64,000 nt of DNA from Diphasiastrum complanatum. Lineage: Eukaryota; Streptophyta; Lycopodiopsida; Lycopodiales; Lycopodiaceae. Positions 52,031 to 62,713 of the stretch are shown here, in pieces; position 1 is the first letter of the stretch; every line of letters starts with the position of its first letter. Location: the NCBI GenBank assembly GCA_029204225.1, contig CM055105.1:13597721-13661720 (forward strand), written 5' to 3'. The notes beneath the pieces are model-generated. The model ran no database searches and had not been told where the DNA came from. It worked only from the letters and a program-made list of their open reading frames with translations. Made by a program: the position numbers and the translations under genes.

Positions 52031-52575
52031 CCGGATTCCCCTTCTTGAACAACAGCTTCATGAGACAGTGGAACATGTACAGAAAGTACCTACTCTCGAG
52101 CAAGAAGTACGTGAGACCAAATCATGGGCTTCTATCCTGAGATCATCTGCCACCTCTTCGTCTTCTGTAGCACCCTCCTTAGACACCACGGTACAAGGCG
52201 TCTTGGCAGAACAACAACGGGATGACAAAAAGCTCAACTTAAGATTCCGGGGCTTCCTACTGAGGGCACAACACTGGACCAGGTTAACTCTTTGTTACTT
52301 CACGCATGGGGCTCTCAGTTCCAGGTATCCAATATGCTTGGTGCCTCCAGCATGATCCGAAGGTATTATTTGTCAAATTCAAAACTATGGATGACCGGCA
52401 GACAGTTCTTCGTGCACGTCGTACTCTCTGAGGCTCTTAGATTTACATAGATGATGACCTTACTCACTGCCAATGGTTACAGCGTAAAACTATTATTCAG
52501 GAGGCAAGGACAAAACAACAGCGGGTGGTATTCACAAATGGCAGCCCTCGCTTTTTCTCCAAGCGTCAATAGGAA
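52031..52575 (+). pseudogene. LINE-C ORF1 C-terminal part
   Basis: Reads LEQEVRETKSWASILRSSAT, an RRM-like KLNLRFRGF, then in another frame VKFKTMDDRQTVLRARR and DDLTHCQWLQRKTIIQEART. The last part resembles the C-terminal domain of L1-type ORF1 proteins. At least two frameshifts. Confidence 0.75.
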
Positions 52576-52619
52576 GTTGGGGTACTCGGGCATGGGAGCA
52601 GCCCAATAGCCCTAGCTAG

Positions 52620-53395
52620 TGTCACATTCGGTTTTGGAACTGCGACGGCCTCTCCACCTCTTATACAGCAGCTGATCTTGACATCTATCTATGTTCGGCT
52701 GATTTTTTACTTTTTGCAAAGACATATGAGTCTTCCACACATCCACTTCCGCACATTTTTGGTTTTCAGTGGATTTTTGCTCCACGACCTATGCTACAGG
52801 GCAGGATACTTCCGGCCTCTGGTGGAGTTCCATGTTTGTACAGGTCGGTGTATACTCCTATTCGGTTGGTGTCTCAGGATATTTATGATCGTTACTTGTG
52901 GCTTCAGATTACTACATCCTTCTTGGGGCTGGACCAGGACTTGTTTGTTGCAGTGTGCTACTTTGTCCTCACACTTCAGTGTTTATGGATTTAGGAGGTC
53001 TTCCTTTTCAGGCCCTTTCTAACAACGTTGCTAGACTCTCACTACAGGGTTGCATATTGTTTGCAGGGGACTTTAACGCACGCACAGCCGCTCGCCAGAC
53101 TGAGTTCTATGCTGACACATTCTCTCTTCATCCGTTAGATACCTCTTATGCCTGTTATTCTCAGGACTCATCAGCAACGATTACGCTTTTTGGGGAACAG
53201 CTTCTGAGGTTGGCTCAAGCACACAGTCTCATTATCCTTAACGGTCTTCTTCAGTGGCCATCCTCCTCTGCATATACTTGCCACCCATTTGGTGGCGGTC
53301 ACAACGTAGTGGACTATTTCATTGCATCTCCTGCTTTATTGCCCCGCTTGGCACCAATCTCCTTCACCCCATTCTTAAAGCAGGAGATGCCATGA
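52620..53395 (+). pseudogene. LINE-C endonuclease domain
   Basis: Broken N-terminal frames include IRFWNCDGLS. A 165-codon open frame (52898-53395) has LQGCILFAGDFNARTAARQ with the catalytic GDFNAR, and HNVVDYFIASPAL, the usual AP-endonuclease-like C-terminal motif (DY/H-ILAS type). Confidence 0.88.
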
Positions 53396-53736
53396 ATGTC
53401 CACAACTATCGCACTATTATGATTGGTCATACCATGGCCAAGTTGTACGCCACTAAGCATATGGGCAAGAAGGTATTTGCTTGTTTCGTTGATCTCTCTA
53501 AGGTCTTTGATATTGTTCCCCGTCATCTTTTGATCAACAAACTACATCAGCTTGGCTTTTCCGACTCTATTCTCACGGCAGTGGTTGCTTTGTATGAGAG
53601 AGTTCTAGCACGTATTCGGCTGGGTACTGATTTGTCTTCTCCCATCCGTAGCACTGTTGGTGTCAAGCAAGGCTATCCATTGTCCCCTCCGTTGTTTGCA
53701 CTTTATATTGATGGTCAGCTGCATGTGCTTACCTGA
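53380..53736 (+). pseudogene. LINE-C RT fragment
   Basis: MNVHNYRTIMIGHTMAKLYA joins directly to KKVFACFVDLSKVFDIVPR, RHLLINKLHQLGFSDSILTA and STVGVKQGYPLSPPLFALYI D. The segment between the start and RT block A, and everything after LYID including the catalytic box, is missing. Confidence 0.88.
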
Positions 53737-54068
53737 CAAAGTACACCCAGCGCTACAGGTCCAAGATCCTAAGAATACCGATGTCCCTATTTCACATGAT
53801 GGCAGATTCACGACTGCGTGGCCAGAATCTCTATGATTGGGCCCAGTTTGCTTCGAATTGCCTTCATGAGTGTATAAAGCATAAGGAACCCTCCACCTTG
53901 CTGGAATATCTGATGACAGACCTCACACTGCAGCAAGTGAGTAACGGACCCAAGCTCCGAGAACTGTTGCAGGTAGTTGATAAAGCTTGGGACATCCTAG
54001 CTCCTTCCAAAAAGTCCAAGCATTTGGGTCCAGTTCGAGTGTGGTTGTACAATGAATCATGTTTTTGA
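53737..54068 (+). other. Unidentified open segment inserted in LINE-C
   Basis: A roughly 105-codon open stretch in one frame, unlike any LINE part: YTQRYRSKILRIPMSLFHMM, then GQNLYDWAQFASNCLHECIK, KEPSTLLEYLMTDLTLQQV and LRELLQVVDKAWDILAPSKK. It replaces the part of RT found in LINE-B and ends where LINE sequence resumes (FDPATRCQLFHTRV, compare RDAPSKCQLFDTLV). It may be captured host or other-element coding sequence. I do not recognise it. Confidence 0.55.
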
Positions 54069-54749
54069 TCCCGCTACTAGATGCCAGTTGTTTCACACAC
54101 GGGTGGTTCTAGCAGTGATATATGCCTCCGTGATCTGGTTGTCAGGACTTTCTCTCCGGGACTAAGCAAGCATTTCCCGCATTCAGGCCACTATGTTGGG
54201 TCGCATGATACGTGCCAAGACTACCACCCCTTGTGATATCCTATATGTTGAGTTTGCTACTCCTCCGATGATCCTTGAGGGCTTTTTCTGCCTCATTCTT
54301 TTTCTTCAACAGATTCAGGAGATTCGTGCATCTCACCCGAATAGATACATAGTTGTTGCGGTTACTTCTTCACGTGTCCTAGCTGATTCCCATGCCAAGC
54401 TCTCCTGGTACCAGCAGGCGTCTAATCTCTTACGACATCTGGGCATCTCTATCATGGATCTTCCTCGTGGTACGCATTCATATATTCGAGGCTATTTATT
54501 CCGTCGATATATGCAACCGACTTGGAACTCCCTCCCACCTTCCCGCATTCGACTGAGCTATTACCAGACAGACTTCCTCTCTTTGGATCCTTCTGGTTTG
54601 CCATTGTTGCCGCACTATCCCTCACATCCCCTATCACACGGCCTGCGCTATTGTCTTGAGCAATTGCGCATTTCCTCTCATCAGCTTGCTATTGAGGCCG
54701 GTCGTGCATGGGATATCCCCCGGGAGCGTCGTCTATGTCACTTGTGCTT
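54046..54749 (+). pseudogene. LINE-C late ORF2, left of the Copia insertion
   Basis: ATRCQLFHTRVVLAVIYASV then LGRMIRAKTTTPCDILYVEF, AKLSWYQQASNLLRHLGISI, GTHSYIRGYLFRRYMQPTW and LRISSHQLAIEAGRA up to the first cysteines of the CCHC cluster (RRLCHLC). Confidence 0.9.
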
Positions 54750-55271
54750 TGTTAGAAATAAATGATTGTGTGGCACCCAAAAATCAGAATCTCAAATCTG
54801 ATTTTTATGCAACCAATTTTCAGCAAGTTTTGTTTGGAGGAGGGCGCCCAAAAATCTGCTACTGATTTTTGGTTGTGGTGTCTCCTTATCTTGCTGTTTT
54901 TGTTTTCAGGTTTGCATTTGTGTAGGAGGGCGCCCAAAATTCAGCAAACCCTATTCAGGGTTAGGTCAACTTGTGGCTGGAAATTTGCAAATTCTTAGCA
55001 AGCAGTAGGGCGCTTTCAACAGCCCTATTGGAGTGTGTGTTGATCACACTATTTGGCTTCCTAATTAGATTTCGGTGTAGGCTTCAATTGAAGCTAACCT
55101 AATTTTCAAGAAGCTGATTTTTTTGTGCAAAAAGACAGCCATCTTTCTTGGTCGCAGATTGAAAGACATCTTGTGCTCCTACTTTCAGCTCTTTGTTTGC
55201 TGCATTAGTAGATTTGATTGTGGAAAGGCTCTCTTTCCTATCTACTACAAGCTGAAATTTTGTTGAAGGTA
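54750..55271 (+). repeat. Copia-5 5' end, LTR mostly lost or replaced
   Basis: Only about the first 16 bases match the 3' LTR. The rest contains two GGGCGCCCAAAA words and no initiator tRNA-Met primer site. Either the LTR has been replaced by gene conversion or a deletion joined its edge to the leader. Confidence 0.55.
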
Positions 55272-57023
55272 ATGGCTAAAGAATCGGAAGCTATCGGTTC
55301 TTTGTTTAGTGAAGATCGGTTGGATGGCACAAACTACTCCTTGTGGAGTTACATGATGAAGAATCTTCTCATAGCGAAAGGGCTGTGGGATTTGGTCAAT
55401 GGTGATGAGGAAAGGCCTCCGTCTTTGGCACCTCCTACACCTCGTGGATCATCATCATCAACATCATCTTTTACATCCTCGGAAGAACAAAAGAAGTGGG
55501 ATAGAAGGGATGCACAAGCACATTCTATGGTTGCTCTTGCTATGAAAAGATCTATCTTACCTCAGATTAGGTCTTGTAAGACATCTAAAAGTGCGTGGGA
55601 TACACTTTATACTATGTATAGAGTCAAAAATCCAACAAGAGTGGTGTATCTTAGAAATCAGCTTTCTTTGTTGAAGATGCAAGCAGGGGATCAAGTGACC
55701 AATCACTTGACGAAGATCAAGGATCTTCGTGAGGAGCTTCTCAATATTGATGAGATAATTGAGGATGCTCAATTTGTTTCCATTACTCTCAACTCATTAC
55801 CTTCATCTTATCTTCCATTTGTTTCATCTTTGAGTATCTCTCTTAGGGGACAACAACTCTCCTTTGATGAACTTGTTGGGCTGCTTTTTCAAGAGGAGCA
55901 AACGAGGCAAAACTTTGCGGGTGACACTCAACAAGATCAAGCTTTCTTCACGAAAGGCAAGGGCAAGGCAAGTCAAAAGGCAAGGGGAATCCTCCTTCCA
56001 AGGATGAGCAAAAGCCCGTTGGAGGTCAAAATGTCAACACTCAAAAGAAGAAAGGGAAGTGCCATTATTGCAAAAGGCATGGGCACTTCATCAAGGATTG
56101 TAAGAAGAAGCTTGCGAAAGAGGAGAGTAATTGATACTAGTGCTTCACTTGCTACTTTGGAGCAAGAGCTTGAAGCTAGTGGTGATCTCTTCAACCAAGA
56201 CTATGCTTTTGTGTCTAATATTGCTTCTACTAGTACTTTTACATCTATGAGGATTTCAGGTTCTGTTTTGCAAGTTGTTGATTTTCAGCCCATTGAATGG
56301 GTGATTGATAGTGGTGCTACTCGTCATATGACTTCTCGTAAAGAAGCATTCACTAAATTAGTGAAAGTGCAAAATGGAAGTAAGGTACAATGTGCGGATG
56401 ATGCATCTTATTCTAGTCATGGAATTGAAATTGTAGCCATCATTTTGCCTAATGGTGAAGAAAAGTACATTAGGAATGTGCTTTATGTTCCGGGAATCAA
56501 GAAGAATCTTCTTTTGGTTTCAACTATGTTGAACCAAAGACTAGTTGTTGAGTTCAAAGAAGATAAGTGTCTTGTCAAGGATCCTAAAAGATCACTCTTG
56601 ATTATTGTTTCGGGAACAATGCATGCTGGCTTATTCATTATGGATACCTATGAGCGACGAATTCCCTCTACATGTCTTGTTGATTCTACATCACAATCAT
56701 TGGAGTTGGCTGAATTGTGGCTCGCAAGGTTTGGGCATCTCAACTTTGCAAGTTTGAAGAAGCTGACGACATTTAATATGGTAGAAGACATTCCTACTAT
56801 TGAGCAGCCGGAAGGGCATGTATGCGAGGGGTGCATACTTGGAAAGTTTCAAAGGAAACCTTTTTCAATTGATGAAACTATAAGGGTTCTTGATAAATTT
56901 GATTTGGTTCATAGTGATGTTTGTGGTCCAATGAGGACCGAATCCATTGGAAAGTGCATCTATTTTGTGACTTTTATTGATGACTTTTCCCGTTTTACAT
57001 GGGATCTATCCTATGAAGGCTAA
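55272..57023 (+). pseudogene. Copia-5 Gag, protease, integrase start
   Basis: The long frame contains MAKESEAIGSLFSEDRLDGT, UBN2 Gag, protease VIDSGATRHMTSRK (about 56303), LWLARFGHLNFASLKKL and integrase HSDVCGPMRTES. The CCHC knuckle is not in this frame: between about 55960 and 56130 the knuckle (C-x2-C-x4-H-x4-C) is readable only in a neighbouring frame, so two compensating frameshifts flank it. The frame dies after DDFSRFTW. Confidence 0.9.
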
Positions 57024-57303
57024 ATCAGAAGTTTTTCAATGTTTAAAAGATTTTCTAGCAATGGTGGAAAATCAGTTTGGGCATTCTTTGAAGACCCTAT
57101 GCACCGATCGAGGAGGGGAATACATTAAGAATGCGTTCGGTGCATTTCTTCGAGAAAAGGGAATTTTACATCAAATGATAACTCCCTATACGCCTCAACA
57201 AAATGGTGTTGCCGAGCGAAAGAATCGCACACTTATGGAGATGGCCCGTTGCATGCTCAAAGCAAAGGGGTGCCTCACAAGTTTTGGGCTGAAGCGATTA
57301 TAA
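56977..57303 (+). pseudogene. Copia-5 integrase, shifted frame
   Basis: KSEVFQCLKDFLAMVENQFG, CTDRGGEYIKNAF and [20 protein letters not shown] are the central and C-terminal catalytic blocks of Copia integrase. It breaks at KGCLTSFGLKRL, where a one-base change shifts the frame. Confidence 0.92.
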
Positions 57304-57340
57304 CGCAGCATACATAAGCAATCATTGTCCTACTAAAGCA

Positions 57341-57916
57341 TTGAAAGTATTAACTCCTTATGAAGTTTGGTATGGAAAGAAGCCTACAAGGCAAGGCTCG
57401 TTGCCAAAGGCTATGCTCAGCAAGGGGATTGATTATGAGGAGACTTTTTCTCCTACTGCTCGGATGACTACCGTGAGGGTAGTAACCTCTTTGGCTGCCC
57501 ACTTTGGTTGGCGTTTGCGGCAACTTGACATAAAGACAGCATTCCTCAATGGTGATCTCAATGAGGAAGTGTACCTTCAACAACCTGCTGGTTTTTTGGT
57601 TGAAGGCCAAGAAGATAAAGTTTGTCTTTCCAAGAAGGCACTTTATGGACTGAAGCAAGCTCCGAGGATGTGGTATCAAAAGATACATGCCTACTTTTGT
57701 GATCGAGGGTTTACTAATAGTCCTAGTGAATCTACTCTTTATGTCAAGCATACTTCAGATTATATCATCATTATTTTGCTTTATGTTGATGATATTATTA
57801 TTACGGGAAGTAATGAGCAGCAGATTGATGCCGTAATACTTGATCTTGGTATGGTTTTTGAAACCTCAGATTTAGGCCTATTGCACTTTTATCTTGGTCT
57901 TGAATTTGTACAATAA
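57341..57916 (+). pseudogene. Copia-5 RT
   Basis: YEVWYGKKPTRQ is the integrase tail. A deletion then joins it directly to the RT region (AKGYAQ readable in the neighbouring frame), followed by [54 protein letters not shown] and the catalytic LLYVDDIIITG. It ends at TAA (57914-57916) in LGLEFVQ. Confidence 0.92.
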
Positions 57917-58740
57917 GGGGCTGGAATTTTCATCTCTCAAAAACGCTACATTGGGCAGATTTTGAAGCGGTTCAAGATGAAAGATTGCAAGCCGGTTGCT
58001 ACACCTATGGAGACAGGTCTGAAATTAAGTAGTCAAGGTGATGGTGAATCATTTGACACTACTTTATATTGTCAAGCTATTGGCTGTCTCATTTACCTAT
58101 GTAATCAAGACCGGACATTTCTTATAGTGTCTCACTCATGAGTCAATTCATGCATGCCCCGATGACATCACATTGGAAAGCGTTGAAGAGGATCTTTCGA
58201 TATCTTCAAGAAACAAGAAGTCATGGACTGGTTTTTCCTGCTTGTGATGATGCATGTTTGGTTGGTTTTAGTGACTCGGATTGGGGTGGAGATCAAGACA
58301 CTAGACGCTCTACAAGTGGACATTGCTTTTTCTATGGAAATTCTGCAATTTCGTGGTCAAGTAAAAAGCAACCCACTATTGCTACTTCTTCTAGTGAGGC
58401 AGAATATAGAGCGATATTTTCAGCCACAACAGAGTGTTTATGGCTGAGAAGACTACTTGTTGACATGAAGTTTGGCGAGCCCTCAGCCACTCTTATCTTG
58501 AGTGATAGTCAAAGTGCTATTGCCATTGCACGGAATCCTATTTTTCATGCGAGGACGAAGCACATCGAGATCCATTATCACTTTGTTCGGGAGAGACTTC
58601 ATGATGGCGACATTTTACTTGAATATTGTCCTACGGAGGATAATATTGTGGACCTCTTCACTAAGGCGTTGCCTAGAGTCAGATTTGAAGCTTTATGCAA
58701 AGTTTTAAATTTGATACCACGTGTTGGTTTTGTTACATAG
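57917..58740 (+). pseudogene. Copia-5 RT end and RNase H
   Basis: After the stop, FISQKRYIGQILKRFKMKDC is readable. 58138-58740 is a 200-codon open frame with FSDSDWGGDQDTRRSTSGHC, SSSEAEYRA, ARTKHIEIHYHFVRERLHDG and DLFTKALPRVRFEAL ending in TAG shortly before the polypurine tract. Confidence 0.93.
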
Positions 58741-58777
58741 TGAAGATTTCAGTTTTTGCATTGTCATTTAAGGAGGG

Positions 58778-59235
58778 TGTTAGAAATAAATGACTATGCT
58801 GAAGTTAATCCATAGGTTACTTTGACCCAAAAGGTCGAGATTTGTGTAACCATGGGTATTTAATTATTTAGGCCATCTTAAGTTTGTCTTAATTTCAGTT
58901 GGACCCAATTTTGATCATGTACTGACTTGTGGGTCCTTAGGGGTGTAATTTTGTTTAGGGGCCCTATCTTGTCTTTTGGGGGTGCCCTACATTTAGTAAG
59001 TGGTTAACCTTAGGGTTTGGTGGCATTTGGCCACATCCAAGTAGAGTACTTAGATGCTCATTGTGTATTCCATTTTGAACACTTTGGCTAAGCATTGCTC
59101 TCCATTGCTCTTGTTGTTGTTTTCTCTCTCTCTCTCTCTCTCTCTTAGAGTTGGGCGCCCAGCCTCTTCTCTCTTGTTTTCTGTGGAGATTGACTGATAA
59201 CTAGATCCTGGTGACTTGACTCTTGCTTTCCTACA
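58778..59235 (+). repeat. Copia-5 3' LTR
   Basis: 458 bases from TGTTAGAAATAAATGACTATG to CTTTCCTACA, preceded by AAGGAGGG. A (CT)n tract lies at about 59124-59147 and GGGCGCCCAGCC at 59153. Confidence 0.8.
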
Positions 59236-59870
59236 TGCTCGTTGCAGGAGGTGGAATATGAAGCCCATTTACTCAAATGTCCGTTGTATTATGAGATACG
59301 GGGGAGGTATTATTGTCTCTTTCGCGATGGCTCGCATACACTTCGTAGTTTTGTCTCCTATCCCGGTGCTCGTTGCTTGAAACTTCTTGTTCATGAGATG
59401 CTTACTCTCCGTCAGTCTCATCTGCCTATACCAGATCACCTGGGATTAGACTCCCCACATCTGCTTCTCACTGGCTTCTTTCGGACTCGAGCACATGCTG
59501 ATGACTTCGACGATGAGATTCCTATCCTTGTGCCACCGCGGAAAAAGCTCAGATGCAGTCGCCACTTGCCTCCATCAGGGCCCACTGTACACTCCACTCA
59601 GCAGACACTCCACACTTACTTTCGCTGATATGTACTTATTCTCCACCTGGCCCGGGTTGTGGGCATTGGTACTTTTTCTGTAATTCTTTTGTTATACCTG
59701 GCCCGGGTTGTGGCCTTATTTCACTTCTGCTTTGTTCTACTTTCATTCGTAGCTAGTTTACAGCATTTTACGGCCACATCCTCCCATGGATGATGCTCCC
59801 ATAGTTGCTTGTACATATTTTCTTTTTGGTCTTATGACCCACGGGTGCCCAAAAGACGTTAATTCGTAGC
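59236..59870 (+). mobile_element. LINE-C right part: ORF2 end and 3' UTR
   Basis: EVEYEAHLLKCPLYYEIRGR YYCLFRDG continues the CCHC cluster interrupted at 54749; the frame runs to TGA at about 59628. The 3' UTR has two CCTGGCCCGGGTTGTGG words (59648 and 59698), a partly paired hairpin (TGACC-CACG-GGTGC, 59835-59848) and the tail AAAAGACGTTAAT. Confidence 0.88.
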
Positions 59871-60110
59871 TAGTCTCCTCCGCAGAGCATGTGGTTAAGC
59901 TCTTGCATTGTACCTTCGCAAGCTGGTGGTCAAGCTTGGATATTTCTTCTTCTTAGAGATAGCGAGATAAATATGCTAGTTTCTTGTCTTCTTCTCTTTT
60001 CTACTAGTAAATAAGTCCGTATGTGGACAATGCTCCTCACCTTTTGTACTCTCTTTTGTCTTATGTACCTTTGGGTACCAAAAGACGTTAATAATAATAA
60101 TTCTAATTCT

Positions 60111-60165
<55 letters not shown>
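59871..60165 (+). mobile_element. LINE-F: LINE 3' end with variant hairpin
   Basis: A short 3' UTR ending in the hairpin GTACC-TTTG-GGTAC (60065-60078), AAAAGACGTTAATAATAATAA, (TTCTAA)n and (CT)n at 60115-60165. The stem differs from the ATGCC-GGCAT type at two pairs, both compensated. Confidence 0.83.
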
Positions 60166-60168
<3 letters not shown>

Positions 60169-60270
60169 TACTATCTCTGAAGAAAAACTACGTGACTTCA
60201 AATCTCTCAATGTCCGAGTTCGAGGTGACACTCAAGATGCTATGAAAGAGGCAAAATCCTTTTTAGATAC
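60166..60270 (+). pseudogene. LINE ORF1 fragment directly after (CT)n
   Basis: Reads ATISEEKLRDFKSLNVRVRG DTQDAMKEAKSFLD, matching the RRM-like start of LINE-E ORF1 (LNVRFRG). It begins at the last CT unit and is cut by the Gypsy-2 LTR at 60271. Confidence 0.7.
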
Positions 60271-60793
60271 TGTTAGAATCCCCATCGTCGTGTCGGTCAT
60301 TGCTAAAGCACAAACAGGTGACGAAACTATGTTACCACCCAACCATAGAGGTACTGCCACCTCATCCCCGTGCACTGGAGCTACAGACCACCATCAAGCA
60401 AGCTCGGATCTCATGTAAGCCATGGTGTCCCATACCACCATGCCTTACCCTCGAACCTCGCCTACCTACATCTTGAGGCCTAGATACTCGTCCTGACCTG
60501 ACCACTAGTGGAAGAGCTCTTCATTCTCCAAGAGAATGAATGCCAGGTTCATGGAGATCCACCTCTATATACATAGTCCAAGCGGGTCATCTCCCTCCAT
60601 AGGAGTCACGCATGACCAACGACACGCGACAGTTGTGCACACTGACGCGGGTCTATAAAAGCGAGTCACCACGCAAAAATAAGACATTGACACGTGGCAC
60701 CCAAAAGACCTATAGCTCCAGATCAGCGTTCCGTCCCATAACTGAGACCGTCACCTCAAGTTTCCTGTTGTGTACCCTTATGGGTGTGTAACA
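60271..60793 (-). repeat. Gypsy-2 3' LTR
   Basis: 523 bases. Element strand begins TGTTACACACCC and ends GATTCTAACA, with TGTTA/TAACA terminal inverted repeats. A TATA-like GCTTTTATAGACCC lies near 60655. Confidence 0.82.
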
Positions 60794-61162
60794 TTCCCTC
60801 TCCCTTTAAGAGTCTCCTCCTAACAGGAGCAAGCCAGGGAGGTTCATTCTTAAATAGTCCTCTCTCTCCCAAGTGTCCTCGTCATCTGTCTTGCCTTTCC
60901 AACGTACAAGAAACTCAGAAACCAGATGGTTTCTCAATTGGTGATGATGAACGTCAACAACTTTTTCAGGTACATTAGGTACAAAGGTAGACAGATCCTC
61001 GAGCTCAACTAGTTCACCTTCTGGAATTAGAAAATCCTTCCTACTAAGTCGTTCTTTTAAACGACTTACATGGAAAACAGGATGAACCCCAACCCCAATC
61101 GGAAGATCTAGCTGATAAGTGACTGGGTTGATTTTCTTTACAACCTTATAAGGTCCGCTATA

Positions 61163-62183
61163 TCAAGGAGATAGCTTATGGCATTTTCCCATCTGAAGTA
61201 CCTTCGAATCCTTAGGGATTTTAAGATACACCCAGGTTCCGACCTCAATATCCCGAGGTGAACGACCGCGGTTAGCATAAAATTGAGCTCTATCTTGAGC
61301 GGTTTTCATGCTTTCCTTGGCCACTAACAACATTTCTTGCATATCTTGCAGGAAATCTACTGCAGCTTGCACCTTGAGACCTTTGAGTCCGACCAAAACT
61401 GGAGAACGTGGCTGAAAGCCATACATCAGCATAAAAGGACTGAATTCGATGGCATAATGCTTAGCACTATTGTGCACGAACTCAACCAAAGGGAGATACT
61501 TTTCCCAATCAAACTGTCGAAACATATGCTCTAAGCATATCTTCCAACGTCTAGTTGACACGTTCTGTCTGCCCACCAAATTCTGGGTGATCCGAAAAAC
61601 TAAGACTAAGGGTTGTTTCAAGTTTTTCAAAAACTGCTTGCCAGAACTTGCCAATGAACTTGGAGTCGCGATCACTAACAATATCATTCGGCAAACCATA
61701 CAATCTGAACAACTTTTCAGATTGTATGGTTAGCCTGTCAACCACCACCCAAATGGCATCGTGATCACTCCGGATTTTAGGGAGTCCACCACAAAATCCA
61801 TTGAAATACTTTCCCATTTTTTTACTGGGAATTTCCAAGGGATGTAGAAGACCCGCAACTTTGAGTCTTTCTGCTTTGTTTTGTTGGCATTGTTCACAAC
61901 TTTAAACGTATGCCTCCACATGACCTTTCATCTTAGGCCAGAAGAAATTATGCCTAACAAGGTCAAGTGTCCTCTGTATGCCTGGGTGACCAGCACAAGA
62001 GTTGTCATGACACTGATGCAGGATTTGGGCCCGCAAGTCCTCCCTATCCGGGACACAAACCTTTCCCTTTCGGAAAAACAGGCCATTCCTTAGGGAATAG
62101 TTTTCAAGTATCTTATCATTACGAGATTGCTTGGGATCCTGCATCCCAAGGTCATCACTAGATCTAGAATTTCCCGTCAGCAC
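61163..62183 (-). pseudogene. Gypsy-2 integrase
   Basis: HQCHDNSCAGHPGIQRTLDL (zinc-binding HHCC, about 62000) precedes the core SISMDFVVDSL, WVVVDRLT, YGLPNDIVSDRDSKFIGKFW and the C-terminal LPLVEFVHNSAKHYAIEFSP, then GTWVYLKIPKDSK. Split over at least three frames; a short stretch around 61690-61740 (TIQSEKLFRLYG) is present twice in overlapping frames, probably a frameshift. Confidence 0.9.
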
Positions 62184-62255
62184 ATCTCAACAAAGCATAA
62201 CTGATTAATCTCTCCAATCTGACTCAAGGCATCGGCAACACAGTTCGACGTACCT

Positions 62256-62713
62256 TTACGATACGTCAAACACAAACTCCTGAATGAGTTCCGACCATCT
62301 AGCCTTACGGCCACGAAGGTCCTTGGCATCACAAATATACTTAAGGGATTGGTGATCAGTCATTACCGTAAATCTGGCACCATAAAGAGAATGCCTCCAG
62401 ATTTTAAATATGTGAATGACTGCAAAAACCTTTTTCTCATAGGTAGAATACCGAGTTTGAGCAAGATCCAGCTTCTTGCTTTCAAAAGCTATTGGTCTAT
62501 CGTCCTGATAAAGGACCGCTCCAATCGCAAAGTCGCTAGCATCCGTATCAACCACAAAGGCCATGTTATCAATGAACTTTTTCTACGGCTACATTTTTTC
62601 TTCACCCCCTTAAGAACGTTCGTCAAGGGCAATGCTATTAAAGCATAGTCCATAATGAATCTGTGAAAGAATCTTGTGAAGCCCAAAAAAGATTTCACAT
62701 CTCGAATTGTCAA
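62256..62713 (-). pseudogene. Gypsy-2 RNase H
   Basis: RT-RNase H linker VKSFLGFTRFFHRFIMDYAL, then VVDTDASDFAIGAVLYQDDR, SKKLDLAQTRYSTYEKKVFA and MTDHQSLKYICDAKDLRGR KA. It is two frames with a shift near 62560. Confidence 0.92.

Larger units (their letters stand above)
52031..54749 (+). mobile_element. LINE-C left part: ORF1 end, endonuclease, RT
   Basis: The largest LINE copy, in broken frames. ORF1 end (52060-52570), APE-type endonuclease (52620-53370), RT with a central gap (53380-53735), an unrelated open segment (53737-54045), then the late ORF2 (54046-54749). At 54749 it is cut by Copia-5 and resumes at 59236 in the same frame. Confidence 0.9.
54750..59235 (+). mobile_element. Copia-5 inserted in LINE-C
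   Basis: Splits LINE-C at 54749/59236. The LINE reading continues in frame and at equal length once Copia-5 is removed, compared with LINE-B. TGCTT (54745-54749) and TGCTC (59236-59240) look like a 5-bp target duplication with one change. The left end TGTTAGAAATAAATGA matches the 3' LTR start at 58778 after the purine tract AAGGAGGG, and the 3' LTR ends CCTACA. Interior is a broken gag-pol. Confidence 0.92.
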
